This document shows, piece after piece, positions 37,065-49,929 of a stretch of DNA of 64,000 bases; the first letter of the stretch is position 1, and the number at the start of each line of letters is the position of its first letter. A program made the position numbers and the translations under genes. The notes beneath the pieces are model-generated. The model searched no databases. It saw nothing but the letters and a program-made list of their open reading frames with translations, and was not told the origin of the DNA. The stretch comes from Eutrigla gurnardus. Taxonomy: Eukaryota > Chordata > Actinopteri > Perciformes > Triglidae. The stretch is taken from assembly GCA_963514095.1 (NCBI GenBank), contig CAUPSS010000033.1, positions 1,054,001 through 1,118,000 on the forward strand, written 5' to 3'.

Positions 37065-40000
37065 GATAGATTGGTTACCTGTCTGTCTCTACATGTCCCC
37101 CTGTGATAGACTGGTTACCTGTCTGTCTCTACATGTCTCCCTGTGATAGACTGGTTACCTGTCTGTCTCTACATGTCGGCCCCGTGATAGACTGGTTACC
37201 TGTCTGTCTCCACATGTCTCCATGTGATAGACTGGTTACCTGTCTGTCTCTACATGTCCCCCTGTGATAGACTGGTTACCTGTCGGTCTCTACATGTCTC
37301 CCTGTGATAGACTGGTTACCTGTCTGTCTCTACATGTCTCCATGTGATAGACTGGTTACGTGTCTGTCTCCACATGTCTCCATGTGATAGACTGGTTACC
37401 TGTCTGTCTCTACATGTCAGCCCTATGATAGACTGGTTACCTGTCTGTCTCTACATGTCAGCCCTGTGATAGACTGGTTACCTGTCTGTCTCTACATGTC
37501 AGCCCTGTGATAGACTGGTTACCTGTCTGTCTGTACATGTCTCCCTGTGATAGACTGGTTACCTGTCTGTCTCTACATGTCTCCCTGTGATAGACTGGTT
37601 ACCTGTCTGTCTCTACATGTCAGCCCTGTGATAGACTGGTTACCTGTCTGTCTCTACATGTCTCCCTGTGATAGACTGGTTACCTGTCTGTCTCTACATG
37701 TCTCCCTGTGATAGACTGGTCACCTGTCTGTCTCTACATGTCTCCCTGTGATAGACTGGTTACCTGTCTGTCTTTACATGTCTCCCTGTGATAGACTGGT
37801 TACCTGTCTGTCTCTACATGTCTCCCTGTGATAGACTGGTTACCTGTCTGTCTCTACATGTCTCCCTGTGATAGACTGGTTACCTGTCTGTCTCTACATG
37901 TCCCCCTGTGATAGACTGGTTACCTGTCTGTCTCTACATGTCTCCCTGTGATAGACTGGTTACCTGTCTGTCTCTACATGTCTCCCTGTGATAGACTGGT
38001 TACCTGTCTGTCTCTACATGTCCCCCTGTGATAGACTGGTTACCTGTCTGTCTCTACATGTCTCCCTGTGATAGACTGGTTACCTGTCTGTCTCTACATG
38101 TCGGCCCCATGATAGACTGGTTACCTGTCTGTCTCTACATGTCTCCCTGTGATAGACTGGTTACCTGTCTGTCTCTACATGTCTCCCAGTGATAGACTGG
38201 TTACCTGTCTGTCTCTACATGTCTCCCTGTGATAGACTGGTTACCTGTCTGTCTCCACATGTCTCCATGTGATAGACTGGTTACCTGTCTGTCTCTACAT
38301 GTCAGCCCTGTGATAGACTGGTTACCTGTCTGTCTCTACATGTCAGCCCTGTGATAGACTGGTTACCTGTCTGTCTCTACATGTCAGCCCTGTGATAGAC
38401 TGGTTACCTGTCTGTCTGTACATGTCTCCCTGTGATAGACTGGTTACCTGTCTGTCTCTACATGTCTCCCTGTGATAGACTGGTTACATGTCTGTCTCTA
38501 CATGTCTCCCTGTGATAGACTGGTCACCTGTCTGTCTCTACATGTCTCCCTGTGATAGACTGGTTACCTGTCTGTCTTTACATGTCTCCCTGTGATAGAC
38601 TGGTTACCTGTCTGTCTCTACATGTCTCCCTGTGATAGACTGGTTACCTGTCTGTCTCTACATGTCTCCCTGTGATAGACTGGTTACCTGTCTGTCTCGA
38701 CATGTCCCCCTGTGATAGACTGGTTACCTGTCTGTCTCTACATGTCAGCCCTGTGATAGACTGGTCACCTGTCTGTCTCTACATGTCAGCCCTATGATAG
38801 ACTGGTTACCTGTCTGTCTCTACATGTCAGCCCTGTGATAGACTGGTTACCTGTCTGTCTGTACATGTCCCCCTGTGATAGACTGGTTACCTGTCGGTCT
38901 CTACATGTCTCCCTGTGATAGACTGGTTACCTGTCTGTCTGTACATGTCTCCCTGTGATAGACTGGTTACCTGTCTGTCTCTACATGTCTCCCTGTGATA
39001 GACTGGTTACCTGTCTGTCTCTACATGTCAGCCCTGTGATAGACTGGTTACCTGTCTGTCTCTACATGTCTCCCTGTGATAGACTGGTTACCTGTCTGTC
39101 TCTACATGTCTCCCTGTGATAGACTGGTCACCTGTCTGTCTCTACATGTCTCCCTGTGATAGACTGGTTACCTGTCTGTCTTTACATGTCTCCCTGTGAT
39201 AGACTGGTTACCTGTCTGTCTCTACATGTCTCGTTGTGATAGACTGGTTACCTGTCTGTCTCTACATGTCTCCCTGTGATAGACTGGTTACCTGTCTGTC
39301 TCTACATGTCCCCCTGTGATAGACTGGTTACCTGTCTGTCTCTACATGTCTCCCTGTGATAGACTGGTTACCTGTCTGTCTCTACATGTCTCCCTGTGAT
39401 AGACTGGTTACCTGTCTGTCTCTACATGTCGGCCCTGTGATAGACTGGTTACCTGTCTGTCTCTACATGTCAGCTCTGTGATAGACTGGTTGCCTGTCTG
39501 TCTCTACATGTCAGCCCTGTGATAGACTGGTTACCTGTCTGTCTCTACATGTCTCCCTGTGATAGACTGGTTACCTGTCTGTCTCTACATGTCTCCCTGT
39601 GATAGACTGGTTACCTGTCTGTCTCTACATGTCTCCCTGTGATAGACTGGTTACCTGTCTGTCTCTACATGTCAGCCCTGTGATAGACTGGTCACCTGTC
39701 TGTCTCTACATGTCAGCGTGTGATAGACTGGTTACCTGTCTGTCTCTACATGTCAGCCCTGTGATAGACTGGTCACCTGTCTCTCTCTACATGTCAGCCC
39801 TGTGATAGACTGGTCACCTGTCTGTCTCTACATGTCAGCCCTGTGATAGACTGGTTACCTGTCTGTCTCTACATGTCTCCCTGTGATAGACTGGTTACCT
39901 GTCTGTCTCTAAATGTCGGCCCTGTGATAGACTGGTTACCTGTCTGTCTCTACATGTCTCCCTGTGATAGACTGGTTACCTGTCTGTCTCTACATGTCTC

Positions 40001-40085
40001 CCTGTGATAGACTGGTTACCTGTCTGTCTCTACATGTCTCCCTGTGATAGACTGGTTACCTGTCTGTCTCCACATGTCTCCATGT
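37065..40085 (+). repeat. Composite HOR interval of 3,021 bp
   Basis: Between CTCCA GATAGATTGG markers at 37065 and 40086. It is of the CCCAGTG subtype (38188), but after CCCAGTG the order jumps to CTCCC, TCTCCACATG, CTCCA, three CAGCCC units and TTACATGTC, skipping about 1.1 kb present in 16278-17420. From there to 41122 it follows the 17.4-20.3 kb segment at an offset of 20,820 bp. CGTTG is at 39232. The CAGCCTG unit is mutated to CAGCGTG at 39714. Confidence 0.82.
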
Positions 40086-42942
40086 GATAGATTGGTTACC
40101 TGTCTGTCTCTACATGTCCCCCTGTGATAGACTGGTTACCTGTCTGTCTCTACATGTCTCCCTGTGATAGACTGGTTACCTGTCTGTCTCTACATGTCGG
40201 CCCCGTGATAGACTGGTTACCTGTCTGTCTCCACATGTCTCCATGTGATAGACTGGTTACCTGTCTGTCTCTACATGTCCCCCTGTGATAGACTGGTTAC
40301 CTGTCGGTCTCTACATGTCTCCCTGTGATAGACTGGTTACCTGTCTGTCTCTACATGTCTCCATGTGATAGACTGGTTACGTGTCTGTCTCCACATGTCT
40401 CCATGTGATAGACTGGTTACCTGTCTGTCTCTACATGTCAGCCCTATGATAGACTGGTTACCTGTCTGTCTCTACATGTCAGCCCTGTGATAGACTGGTT
40501 ACCTGTCTGTCTCTACATGTCAGCCCTGTGATAGACTGGTTACCTGTCTGTCTGTACATGTCTCCCTGTGATAGACTGGTTACCTGTCTGTCTCTACTTG
40601 TCTCCCTGTGATAGACTGGTTACCTGTCTGTCTCTACATGTCAGCCCTGTGATAGACTGGTTACCTGTCTGTCTCTACATGTCTCCCTGTGATAGACTGG
40701 TTACCTGTCTGTCTCTACATGTCTCCCTGTGATAGACTGGTCACCTGTCTGTCTCTACATGTCTCCCTGTGATAGACTGGTTACCTGTCTGTCTTTACAT
40801 GTCTCCCTGTGATAGACTGGTTACCTGTCTGTCTCTACATGTCTCCCTGTGATAGACTGGTTACCTGTCTGTCTCTACATGTCTCCCTGTGATAGACTGG
40901 TTACCTGTCTGTCTCTACATGTCCCCTGTGATAGACTGGTTACCTGTCTGTCTCTACATGTCTCCCTGTGATAGACTGGTTACCTGTCTGTCTCTACATG
41001 TCTCCCTGTGATAGACTGGTTACCTGTCTGTCTCTACATGTCCCCCTGTGATAGACTGGTTACCTGTCTGTCTCTACATGTCTCCCTGTGATAGACTGGT
41101 TACCTGTCTGTCTCTACATGTCGGCCCCATGATAGACTGGTTACCTGTCTGTCTCTACATGTCTCCCTGTGATAGACTGGTTACCTGTCGGTCTCTACAT
41201 GTCTCCCTGTGATAGACTGGTTACCTGTCTGTCTGTACATGTCTCCCTGTGATAGACTGGTTACCTGTCTGTCTCTACATGTCTCCCTGTGATAGACTGG
41301 TTACCTGTCTGTCTCTACATGTCAGCCCTGTGATAGACTGGTTACCTGTCTGTCTCTACATGTCTCCCTGTGATAGACTGGTTACCTGTCTGTCTCTACA
41401 TGTCTCCCTGTGATAGACTGGTCACCTGTCTGTCTCTACATGTCTCCCTGTGATAGACTGGTTACCTGTCTGTCTTTACATGTCTCCCTGTGATAGACTG
41501 GTTACCTGTCTGTCTCTACATGTCTCGTTGTGATAGACTGGTTACCTGTCTGTCTCTACATGTCTCCCTGTGATAGACTGGTTACCTGTCTGTCTCTACA
41601 TGTCCCCCTGTGATAGACTGGTTACCTGTCTGTCTCTACATGTCTCCCTGTGATAGACTGGTTACCTGTCTGTCTCTACATGTCTCCCTGTGATAGACTG
41701 GTTACCTGTCTGTCTCTACATGTCGGCCCTGTGATAGACTGGTTACCTGTCTGTCTCTACATGTCAGCTCTGTGATAGACTGGTTGCCTGTCTGTCTCTA
41801 CATGTCAGCCCTGTGATAGACTGGTTACCTGTCTGTCTCTACATGTCTCCCTGTGATAGACTGGTTACCTGTCTGTCTCTACATGTCTCCCTGTGATAGA
41901 CTGGTTACCTGTCTGTCTCTACATGTCTCCCTGTGATAGACTGGTTACCTGTCTGTCTCTACATGTCAGCCCTGTGATAGACTGGTCACCTGTCTGTCTC
42001 TACATGTCAGCCTGTGATAGACTGGTTACCTGTCTCTCTCTACATGTCAGCCCTGTGATAGACTGGTCACCTGTCTGTCTCTACATGTCAGCCCTGTGAT
42101 AGACTGGTTACCTGTCTGTCTCTACATGTCTCCCTGTGATAGACTGGTTACCTGTCTGTCTCTAAATGTCTCCCTGTGATAGACTGGTTACCTGTCTGTC
42201 TCCACATGTCTCCATGTGATAGATTGGTTACCTGTCTGTCTCTACATGTCCCCCTGTGATAGACTGGTTACCTGTCTGTCTCTACATGTCTCCCTGTGAT
42301 AGACTGGTTACCTGTCTGTCTCTACATGTCGGCCCCGTGATAGACTGGTTACCTGTCTGTCTCCACATGTCTCCATGTGATAGACTGGTTACCTGTCTGT
42401 CTCTACATGTCCCCCTGTGATAGACTGGTTACCTGTCGGTCTCTACATGTCTCCCTGTGATAGACTGGTTACCTGTCTGTCTCTACATGTCTCCATGTGA
42501 TAGACTGGTTACGTGTCTGTCTCCACATGTCTCCATGTGATAGACTGGTTACCTGTCTGTCTCTACATGTCAGCCCTATGATAGACTGGTTACCTGTCTG
42601 TCTCTACATGTCAGCCCTGTGATAGACTGGTTACCTGTCTGTCTCTACATGTCAGCCCTGTGATAGACTGGTTACCTGTCTGTCTGTACATGTCTCCCTG
42701 TGATAGACTGGTTACCTGTCTGTCTCTACATGTCTCCCTGTGATAGACTGGTTACCTGTCTGTCTCTACATGTCAGCCCTGTGATAGACTGGTTACCTGT
42801 CTGTCTCTACATGTCTCCCTGTGATAGACTGGTTACCTGTCTGTCTCTACATGTCTCCCTGTGATAGACTGGTTACCTGTCTGTCTCTACATGTCTCCCT
42901 GTGATAGACTGGTTACCTGTCTGTCTCCACATGTCTCCATGT
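40086..42942 (+). repeat. HOR interval of 2,132 bp and a truncated 725 bp interval
   Basis: CTCCA GATAGATTGG markers fall at 40086, 42218 and 42943. The first interval follows the standard order with CGTTG at 41526, but about three monomers are missing around 42.05-42.18 kb. The GGTCACC/CTCTCTCT unit is fused to the next, and TCTAAATG passes straight into CTCCC. The 725 bp interval keeps roughly the first 17 units of the HOR and then jumps to its last CTCCC/TCTCCACATG unit. ACTTGTC near 40597 is a private variant. Confidence 0.82.
40921..40959 (+). repeat. 39 bp monomer with one C deleted
   Basis: The CCCCC-class unit here reads GTCCCCTGTG instead of GTCCCCCTGTG. The offset to the related 17.4-20.3 kb segment changes from 20,820 to 20,819 bp across this point, which confirms a one-base loss. 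Contraction of the five-C run is the simplest cause; a sequencing homopolymer error cannot be excluded. Confidence 0.85.
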
Positions 42943-45237
42943 GATAGATTGGTTACCTGTCTGTCTCTACATGTCCCCCTGTGATAGACTGGTTACCTGT
43001 CTGTCTCTACATGTCTCCCTGTGATAGACTGGTTACCTGTCTGTCTCTACATGTCGGCCCCGTGATAGACTGGTTACCTGTCTGTCTCCACATGTCTCCA
43101 TGTGATAGACTGGTTACCTGTCTGTCTCTACATGTCCCCCTGTGATAGACTGGTTACCTGTCGGTCTCTACATGTCTCCCTGTGATAGACTGGTTACCTG
43201 TCTGTCTCTACATGTCTCCATGTGATAGACTGGTTACGTGTCTGTCTCCACATGTCTCCATGTGATAGACTGGTTACCTGTCTGTCTCTACATGTCAGCC
43301 CTATGATAGACTGGTTACCTGTCTGTCTCTACATGTCAGCCCTGTGATAGACTGGTTACCTGTCTGTCTCTACATGTCAGCCCTGTGATAGACTGGTTAC
43401 CTGTCTGTCTGTACATGTCTCCCTGTGATAGACTGGTTACCTGTCTGTCTCTACATGTCTCCCTGTGATAGACTGGTTACCTGTCTGTCTCTACATGTCA
43501 GCCCTGTGATAGACTGGTTACCTGTCTGTCTCTACATGTCTCCCTGTGATAGACTGGTTACCTGTCTGTCTCTACATGTCTCCCTGTGATAGACTGGTCA
43601 CCTGTCTGTCTCTACATGTCTCCCTGTGATAGACTGGTTACCTGTCTGTCTTTACATGTCTCCCTGTGATAGACTGGTTACCTGTCTGTCTCTACATGTC
43701 TCCCTGTGATAGACTGGTTACCTGTCTGTCTCTACATGTCTCCCTGTGATAGACTGGTTACCTGTCTGTCTCTACATGTCCCCCTGTGATAGACTGGTTA
43801 CCTGTCTGTCTCTACATGTCTCCCTGTGATAGACTGGTTACCTGTCTGTCTCTACATGTCTCCCTGTGATAGACTGGTTACCTGTCTGTCTCTACATGTC
43901 CCCCTGTGATAGACTGGTTACCTGTCTGTCTCTACATGTCTCCCTGTGATAGACTGGTTACCTGTCTGTCTCTACATGTCGGCCCCATGATAGACTGGTT
44001 ACCTGTCTGTCTCTACATGTCTCCCTGTGATAGACTGGTTACCTGTCGGTCTCTACATGTCTCCCTGTGATAGACTGGTTACCTGTCTGTCTGTACATGT
44101 CTCCCTGTGATAGACTGGTTACCTGTCTGTCTCTACATGTCTCCCTGTGATAGACTGGTTACCTGTCTGTCTCTACATGTCAGCCCTGTGATAGACTGGT
44201 TACCTGTCTGTCTCTACATGTCTCCCTGTGATAGACTGGTTACCTGTCTGTCTCTACATGTCTCCCTGTGATAGACTGGTCACCTGTCTGTCTCTACATG
44301 TCTCCCTGTGATAGACTGGTTACCTGTCTGTCTTTACATGTCTCCCTGTGATAGACTGGTTACCTGTCTGTCTCTACATGTCTCGTTGTGATAGACTGGT
44401 TACCTGTCTGTCTCTACATGTCTCCCTGTGATAGACTGGTTACCTGTCTGTCTCTACATGTCCCCCTGTGATAGACTGGTTACCTGTCTGTCTCTACATG
44501 TCTCCCTGTGATAGACTGGTTACCTGTCTGTCTCTACATGTCTCCCTGTGATAGACTGGTTACCTGTCTGTCTCTACATGTCGGCCCTGTGATAGACTGG
44601 TTACCTGTCTGTCTCTACATGTCAGCTCTGTGATAGACTGGTTGCCTGTCTGTCTCTACATGTCAGCCCTGTGATAGACTGGTTACCTGTCTGTCTCTAC
44701 ATGTCTCCCTGTGATAGACTGGTTACCTGTCTGTGTCTACATGTCTCCCTGTGATAGACTGGTTACCTGTCTGTCTCTACATGTCTCCCTGTGATAGACT
44801 GGTTACCTGTCTGTCTCTACATGTCAGCCCTGTGATAGACTGGTCACCTGTCTGTCTCTACATGTCAGCCTGTGATAGACTGGTTACCTGTCTGTCTCTA
44901 CATGTCAGCCCTGTGATAGACTGGTCACCTGTCTCTCTCTACATGTCAGCCCTGTGATAGACTGGTCACCTGTCTGTCTCTACATGTCAGCCCTGTGATA
45001 GACTGGTTACCTGTCTGTCTCTACATGTCTCCCTGTGATAGACTGGTTACCTGTCTGTCTCTAAATGTCGGCCCTGTGATAGACTGGTTACCTGTCTGTC
45101 TCTACATGTCTCCCTGTGATAGACTGGTTACCTGTCTGTCTCTACATGTCTCCCTGTGATAGACTGGTTACCTGTCTGTCTCTACATGTCTCCCTGTGAT
45201 AGACTGGTTACCTGTCTGTCTCTACATGTCTCCATGT
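42943..45237 (+). repeat. HOR copy of 57 monomers (2,295 bp)
   Basis: Between CTCCA GATAGATTGG markers, with CGTTG at 44384. The order is that of 51317-53571 with one additional CTCCC unit after CAGCTCTG. The right part of this copy lies within the young 2,254 bp duplication starting at 44187 and carries its private variant CTGTGTCTACATG near 44733. Confidence 0.85.
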
Positions 45238-48200
45238 GATAGATTGGTTACCTGTCTGTCTCTACATGTCCCCCTGTGATAGACTGGTTACCTGTCTGTC
45301 TCTACATGTCTCCCTGTGATAGACTGGTTACCTGTCTGTCTCTACATGTCGGCCCCGTGATAGACTGGTTACCTGTCTGTCTCCACATGTCTCCATGTGA
45401 TAGACTGGTTACCTGTCTGTCCCTTCATGTCCCCCTGTGATAGACTGGTTACCTGTCGGTCTCTACATGTCTCCCTGTGATAGACTGGTTACCTGTCTGT
45501 CTCTACATGTCTCCATGTGATAGACTGGTTACGTGTCTGTCTCCACATGTCTCCATGTGATAGACTGGTTACCTGTCTGTCTCTACATGTCAGCCCTATG
45601 ATAGACTGGTTACCTGTCTGTCTCTACATGTCAGCCCTGTGATAGACTGGTTACCTGTCTGTCTCTACATGTCAGCCCTGTGATAGACTGGTTACCTGTC
45701 TGTCTGTACATGTCTCCCTGTGATAGACTGGTTACCTGTCTGTCTCTACATGTCTCCCTGTGATAGACTGGTTACCTGTCTGTCTCTACATGTCAGCCCT
45801 GTGATAGACTGGTTACCTGTCTGTCTCTACATGTCTCCCTGTGATAGACTGGTTACCTGTCTGTCTCTACATGTCTCCCTGTGATAGACTGGTCACCTGT
45901 CTGTCTCTACATGTCTCCCTGTGATAGACTGGTTACCTGTCTGTCTTTACATGTCTCCCTGTGATAGACTGGTTACCTGTCTGTCTCTACATGTCTCCCT
46001 GTGATAGACTGGTTACCTGTCTGTCTCTACATGTCTCCCTGTGATAGACTGGTTACCTGTCTGTCTCTACATGTCCCCCTGTGATAGACTGGTTACCTGT
46101 CTGTCTCTACATGTCTCCCTGTGATAGACTGGTTACCTGTCTGTCTCTACATGTCTCCCTGTGATAGACTGGTTACCTGTCTGTCTCTACATGTCCCCCT
46201 GTGATAGACTGGTTACCTGTCTGTCTCTACATGTCTCCCTGTGATAGACTGGTTACCTGTCTGTCTCTACATGTCGGCCCCATGATAGACTGGTTACCTG
46301 TCTGTCTCTACATGTCTCCCTGTGATAGACTGGTTACCTGTCTGTCTCTACATGTCTCCCAGTGATAGACTGGTTACCTGTCTGTCTCTACATGTCTCCC
46401 TGTGATAGACTGGTTACCTGTCTGTCTCCACATGTCTCCATGTGATAGACTGGTTACCTGTCTGTCTCTACATGTCTCCCTGTGATAGACTGGTTACCTG
46501 TCTGTCTCTACATGTCTCCCTGTGATAGACTGGTCACCTGTCTGTCTCTACATGTCTCCCTGTGATAGACTGGTTACCTGTCTGTCTTTACATGTCTCCC
46601 TGTGATAGACTGGTTACCTGTCTGTCTCTACATGTCTCGTTGTGATAGACTGGTTACCTGTCTGTCTCTACATGTCTCCCTGTGATAGACTGGTTACCTG
46701 TCTGTCTCTACATGTCCCCCTGTGATAGACTGGTTACCTGTCTGTCTCTACATGTCTCCCTGTGATAGACTGGTTACCTGTCTGTCTCTACATGTCTCCC
46801 TGTGATAGACTGGTTACCTGTCTGTCTCTACATGTCGGCCCTGTGATAGACTGGTTACCTGTCTGTCTCTACATGTCAGCTCTGTGATAGACTGGTTGCC
46901 TGTCTGTCTCTACATGTCAGCCCTGTGATAGACTGGTTACCTGTCTGTCTCTACATGTCTCCCTGTGATAGACTGGTTACCTGTCTGTGTCTACATGTCT
47001 CCCTGTGATAGACTGGTTACCTGTCTGTCTCTACATGTCTCCCTGTGATAGACTGGTTACCTGTCTGTCTCTACATGTCAGCCCTGTGATAGACTGGTCA
47101 CCTGTCTGTCTCTACATGTCAGCCTGTGATAGACTGGTTACCTGTCTGTCTCTACATGTCAGCCCTGTGATAGACTGGTCACCTGTCTCTCTCTACATGT
47201 CAGCCCTGTGATAGACTGGTCACCTGTCTGTCTCTACATGTCAGCCCTGTGATAGACTGGTTACCTGTCTGTCTCTACATGTCTCCCTGTGATAGACTGG
47301 TTACCTGTCTGTCTCTAAATGTCGGCCCTGTGATAGACTGGTTACCTGTCTGTCTCTACATGTCTCCCTGTGATAGACTGGTTACCTGTCTGTCTCTACA
47401 TGTCTCCCTGTGATAGACTGGTTACCTGTCTGTCTCTACATGTCTCCCTGTGATAGACTGGTTACCTGTCTGTCTCTACATGTCTCCATGTGATAGATTG
47501 GTTACCTGTCTGTCTCTACATGTCCCCCTGTGATAGACTGGTTACCTGTCTGTCTCTACATGTCTCCCTGTGATAGACTGGTTACCTGTCTGTCTCTACA
47601 TGTCGGCCCCGTGATAGACTGGTTACCTGTCTGTCTCCACATGTCTCCATGTGATAGACTGGTTACCTGTCTGTCCCTTCATGTCCCCCTGTGATAGACT
47701 GGTTACCTGTCGGTCTCTACATGTCTCCCTGTGATAGACTGGTTACCTGTCTGTCTCTACATGTCTCCATGTGATAGACTGGTTACGTGTCTGTCTCCAC
47801 ATGTCTCCATGTGATAGACTGGTTACCTGTCTGTCTCTACATGTCAGCCCTATGATAGACTGGTTACCTGTCTGTCTCTACATGTCAGCCCTGTGATAGA
47901 CTGGTTACCTGTCTGTCTCTACATGTCAGCCCTGTGATAGACTGGTTACCTGTCTGTCTGTACATGTCTCCCTGTGATAGACTGGTTACCTGTCTGTCTC
48001 TACATGTCTCCCTGTGATAGACTGGTTACCTGTCTGTCTCTACATGTCAGCCCTGTGATAGACTGGTTACCTGTCTGTCTCTACATGTCTCCCTGTGATA
48101 GACTGGTTACCTGTCTGTCTCTACATGTCTCCCTGTGATAGACTGGTCACCTGTCTGTCTCTACATGTCTCCCTGTGATAGACTGGTTACCTGTCTGTCT

Positions 48201-48694
48201 TTACATGTCTCCCTGTGATAGACTGGTTACCTGTCTGTCTCTACATGTCTCCCTGTGATAGACTGGTTACCTGTCTGTCTCTACATGTCTCCCTGTGATA
48301 GACTGGTTACCTGTCTGTCTCTACATGTCCCCCTGTGATAGACTGGTTACCTGTCTGTCTCTACATGTCTCCCTGTGATAGACTGGTTACCTGTCTGTCT
48401 CTACATGTCTCCCTGTGATAGACTGGTTACCTGTCTGTCTCTACATGTCCCCCTGTGATAGACTGGTTACCTGTCTGTCTCTACATGTCTCCCTGTGATA
48501 GACTGGTTACCTGTCTGTCTCTACATGTCGGCCCCATGATAGACTGGTTACCTGTCTGTCTCTACATGTCTCCCTGTGATAGACTGGTTACCTGTCTGTC
48601 TCTACATGTCTCCCAGTGATAGACTGGTTACCTGTCTGTCTCTACATGTCTCCCTGTGATAGACTGGTTACCTGTCTGTCTCCACATGTCTCCA
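44187..48694 (+). repeat. Young tandem duplication of a 2,254 bp HOR
   Basis: Units 44187-46440 and 46441-48694 match at exactly 2,254 bp. Three rare variants are shared by these two copies and no others I found: CTGTGTCTACATG (44733 and 46987), GTCCCTTCATG (45420 and 47674) and TCTCTACATG in place of TCTCCACATG directly before the CTCCA GATAGATTGG unit (45238 and 47492). CGTTG (44384 and 46638) and CCCAGTG (46361 and 48615) keep the same spacing. I saw no substitution between the copies. Confidence 0.9.
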
Positions 48695-49929
48695 TGTGAT
48701 AGACTGGTTACCTGTCTGTCTCTACATGTCAGCCCTGTGATAGACTGGTTACCTGTCTGTCTCTACATGTCAGCCCTGTGATAGACTGGTTACCTGTCTG
48801 TCTCTACATGTCAGCCCTGTGATAGACTGGTTACCTGTCTGTCTGTACATGTCTCCCTGTGATAGACTGGTTACCTGTCTGTCTCTACATGTCTCCCTGT
48901 GATAGACTGGTTACATGTCTGTCTCTACATGTCTCCCTGTGATAGACTGGTCACCTGTCTGTCTCTACATGTCTCCCTGTGATAGACTGGTTACCTGTCT
49001 GTCTTTACATGTCTCCCTGTGATAGACTGGTTACCTGTCTGTCTCTACATGTCTCCCTGTGATAGACTGGTTACCTGTCTGTCTCTACATGTCTCCCTGT
49101 GATAGACTGGTTACCTGTCTGTCTCTACATGTCCCCCTGTGATAGACTGGTTACCTGTCTGTCTCTACATGTCTCCCTGTGATAGACTGGTTACCTGTCT
49201 GTCTCTACATGTCTCCCTGTGATAGACTGGTTACCTGTCTGTCTCTACATGTCCCCCTGTGATAGACTGGTTACCTGTCTGTCTCTACATGTCTCCCTGT
49301 GATAGACTGGTTACCTGTCTGTCTCTACATGTCGGCCCCATGATAGACTGGTTACCTGTCTGTCTCTACATGTCTCCCTGTGATAGACTGGTTACCTGTC
49401 TGTCTCTACATGTCTCCCAGTGATAGACTGGTTACCTGTCTGTCTCTACATGTCTCCCTGTGATAGACTGGTTACCTGTCTGTCTCCACATGTCTCCATG
49501 TGATAGACTGGTTACCTGTCTGTCTCTACATGTCAGCCCTGTGATAGACTGGTTACCTGTCTGTCTCTACATGTCAGCCCTGTGATAGACTGGTTACCTG
49601 TCTGTCTCTACATGTCAGCCCTGTGATAGACTGGTTACCTGTCTGTCTGTACATGTCTCCCTGTGATAGACTGGTTACCTGTCTGTCTCTACATGTCTCC
49701 CTGTGATAGACTGGTTACATGTCTGTCTCTACATGTCTCCCTGTGATAGACTGGTCACCTGTCTGTCTCTACATGTCTCCCTGTGATAGACTGGTTACCT
49801 GTCTGTCTTTACATGTCTCCCTGTGATAGACTGGTTACCTGTCTGTCTCTACATGTCTCCCTGTGATAGACTGGTTACCTGTCTGTCTCTACATGTCTCC
49901 CTGTGATAGACTGGTTACCTGTCTGTCTC
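48112..49929 (+). repeat. Young tandem duplication of 804 bp (20 monomers)
   Basis: 48112-49125 matches 48916-49929 at 804 bp. Paired markers are CGGCCCCATG (48529 and 49333) and CCCAGTG (48615 and 49419). The left limit is a C at 48111 against A at 48915 (TTACATG); the right limit is TCTCTACATG against TCTCGACATG at 49930. This event, not a longer HOR, inflates the marker interval 47492-51316 to 3,825 bp. Confidence 0.9.
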
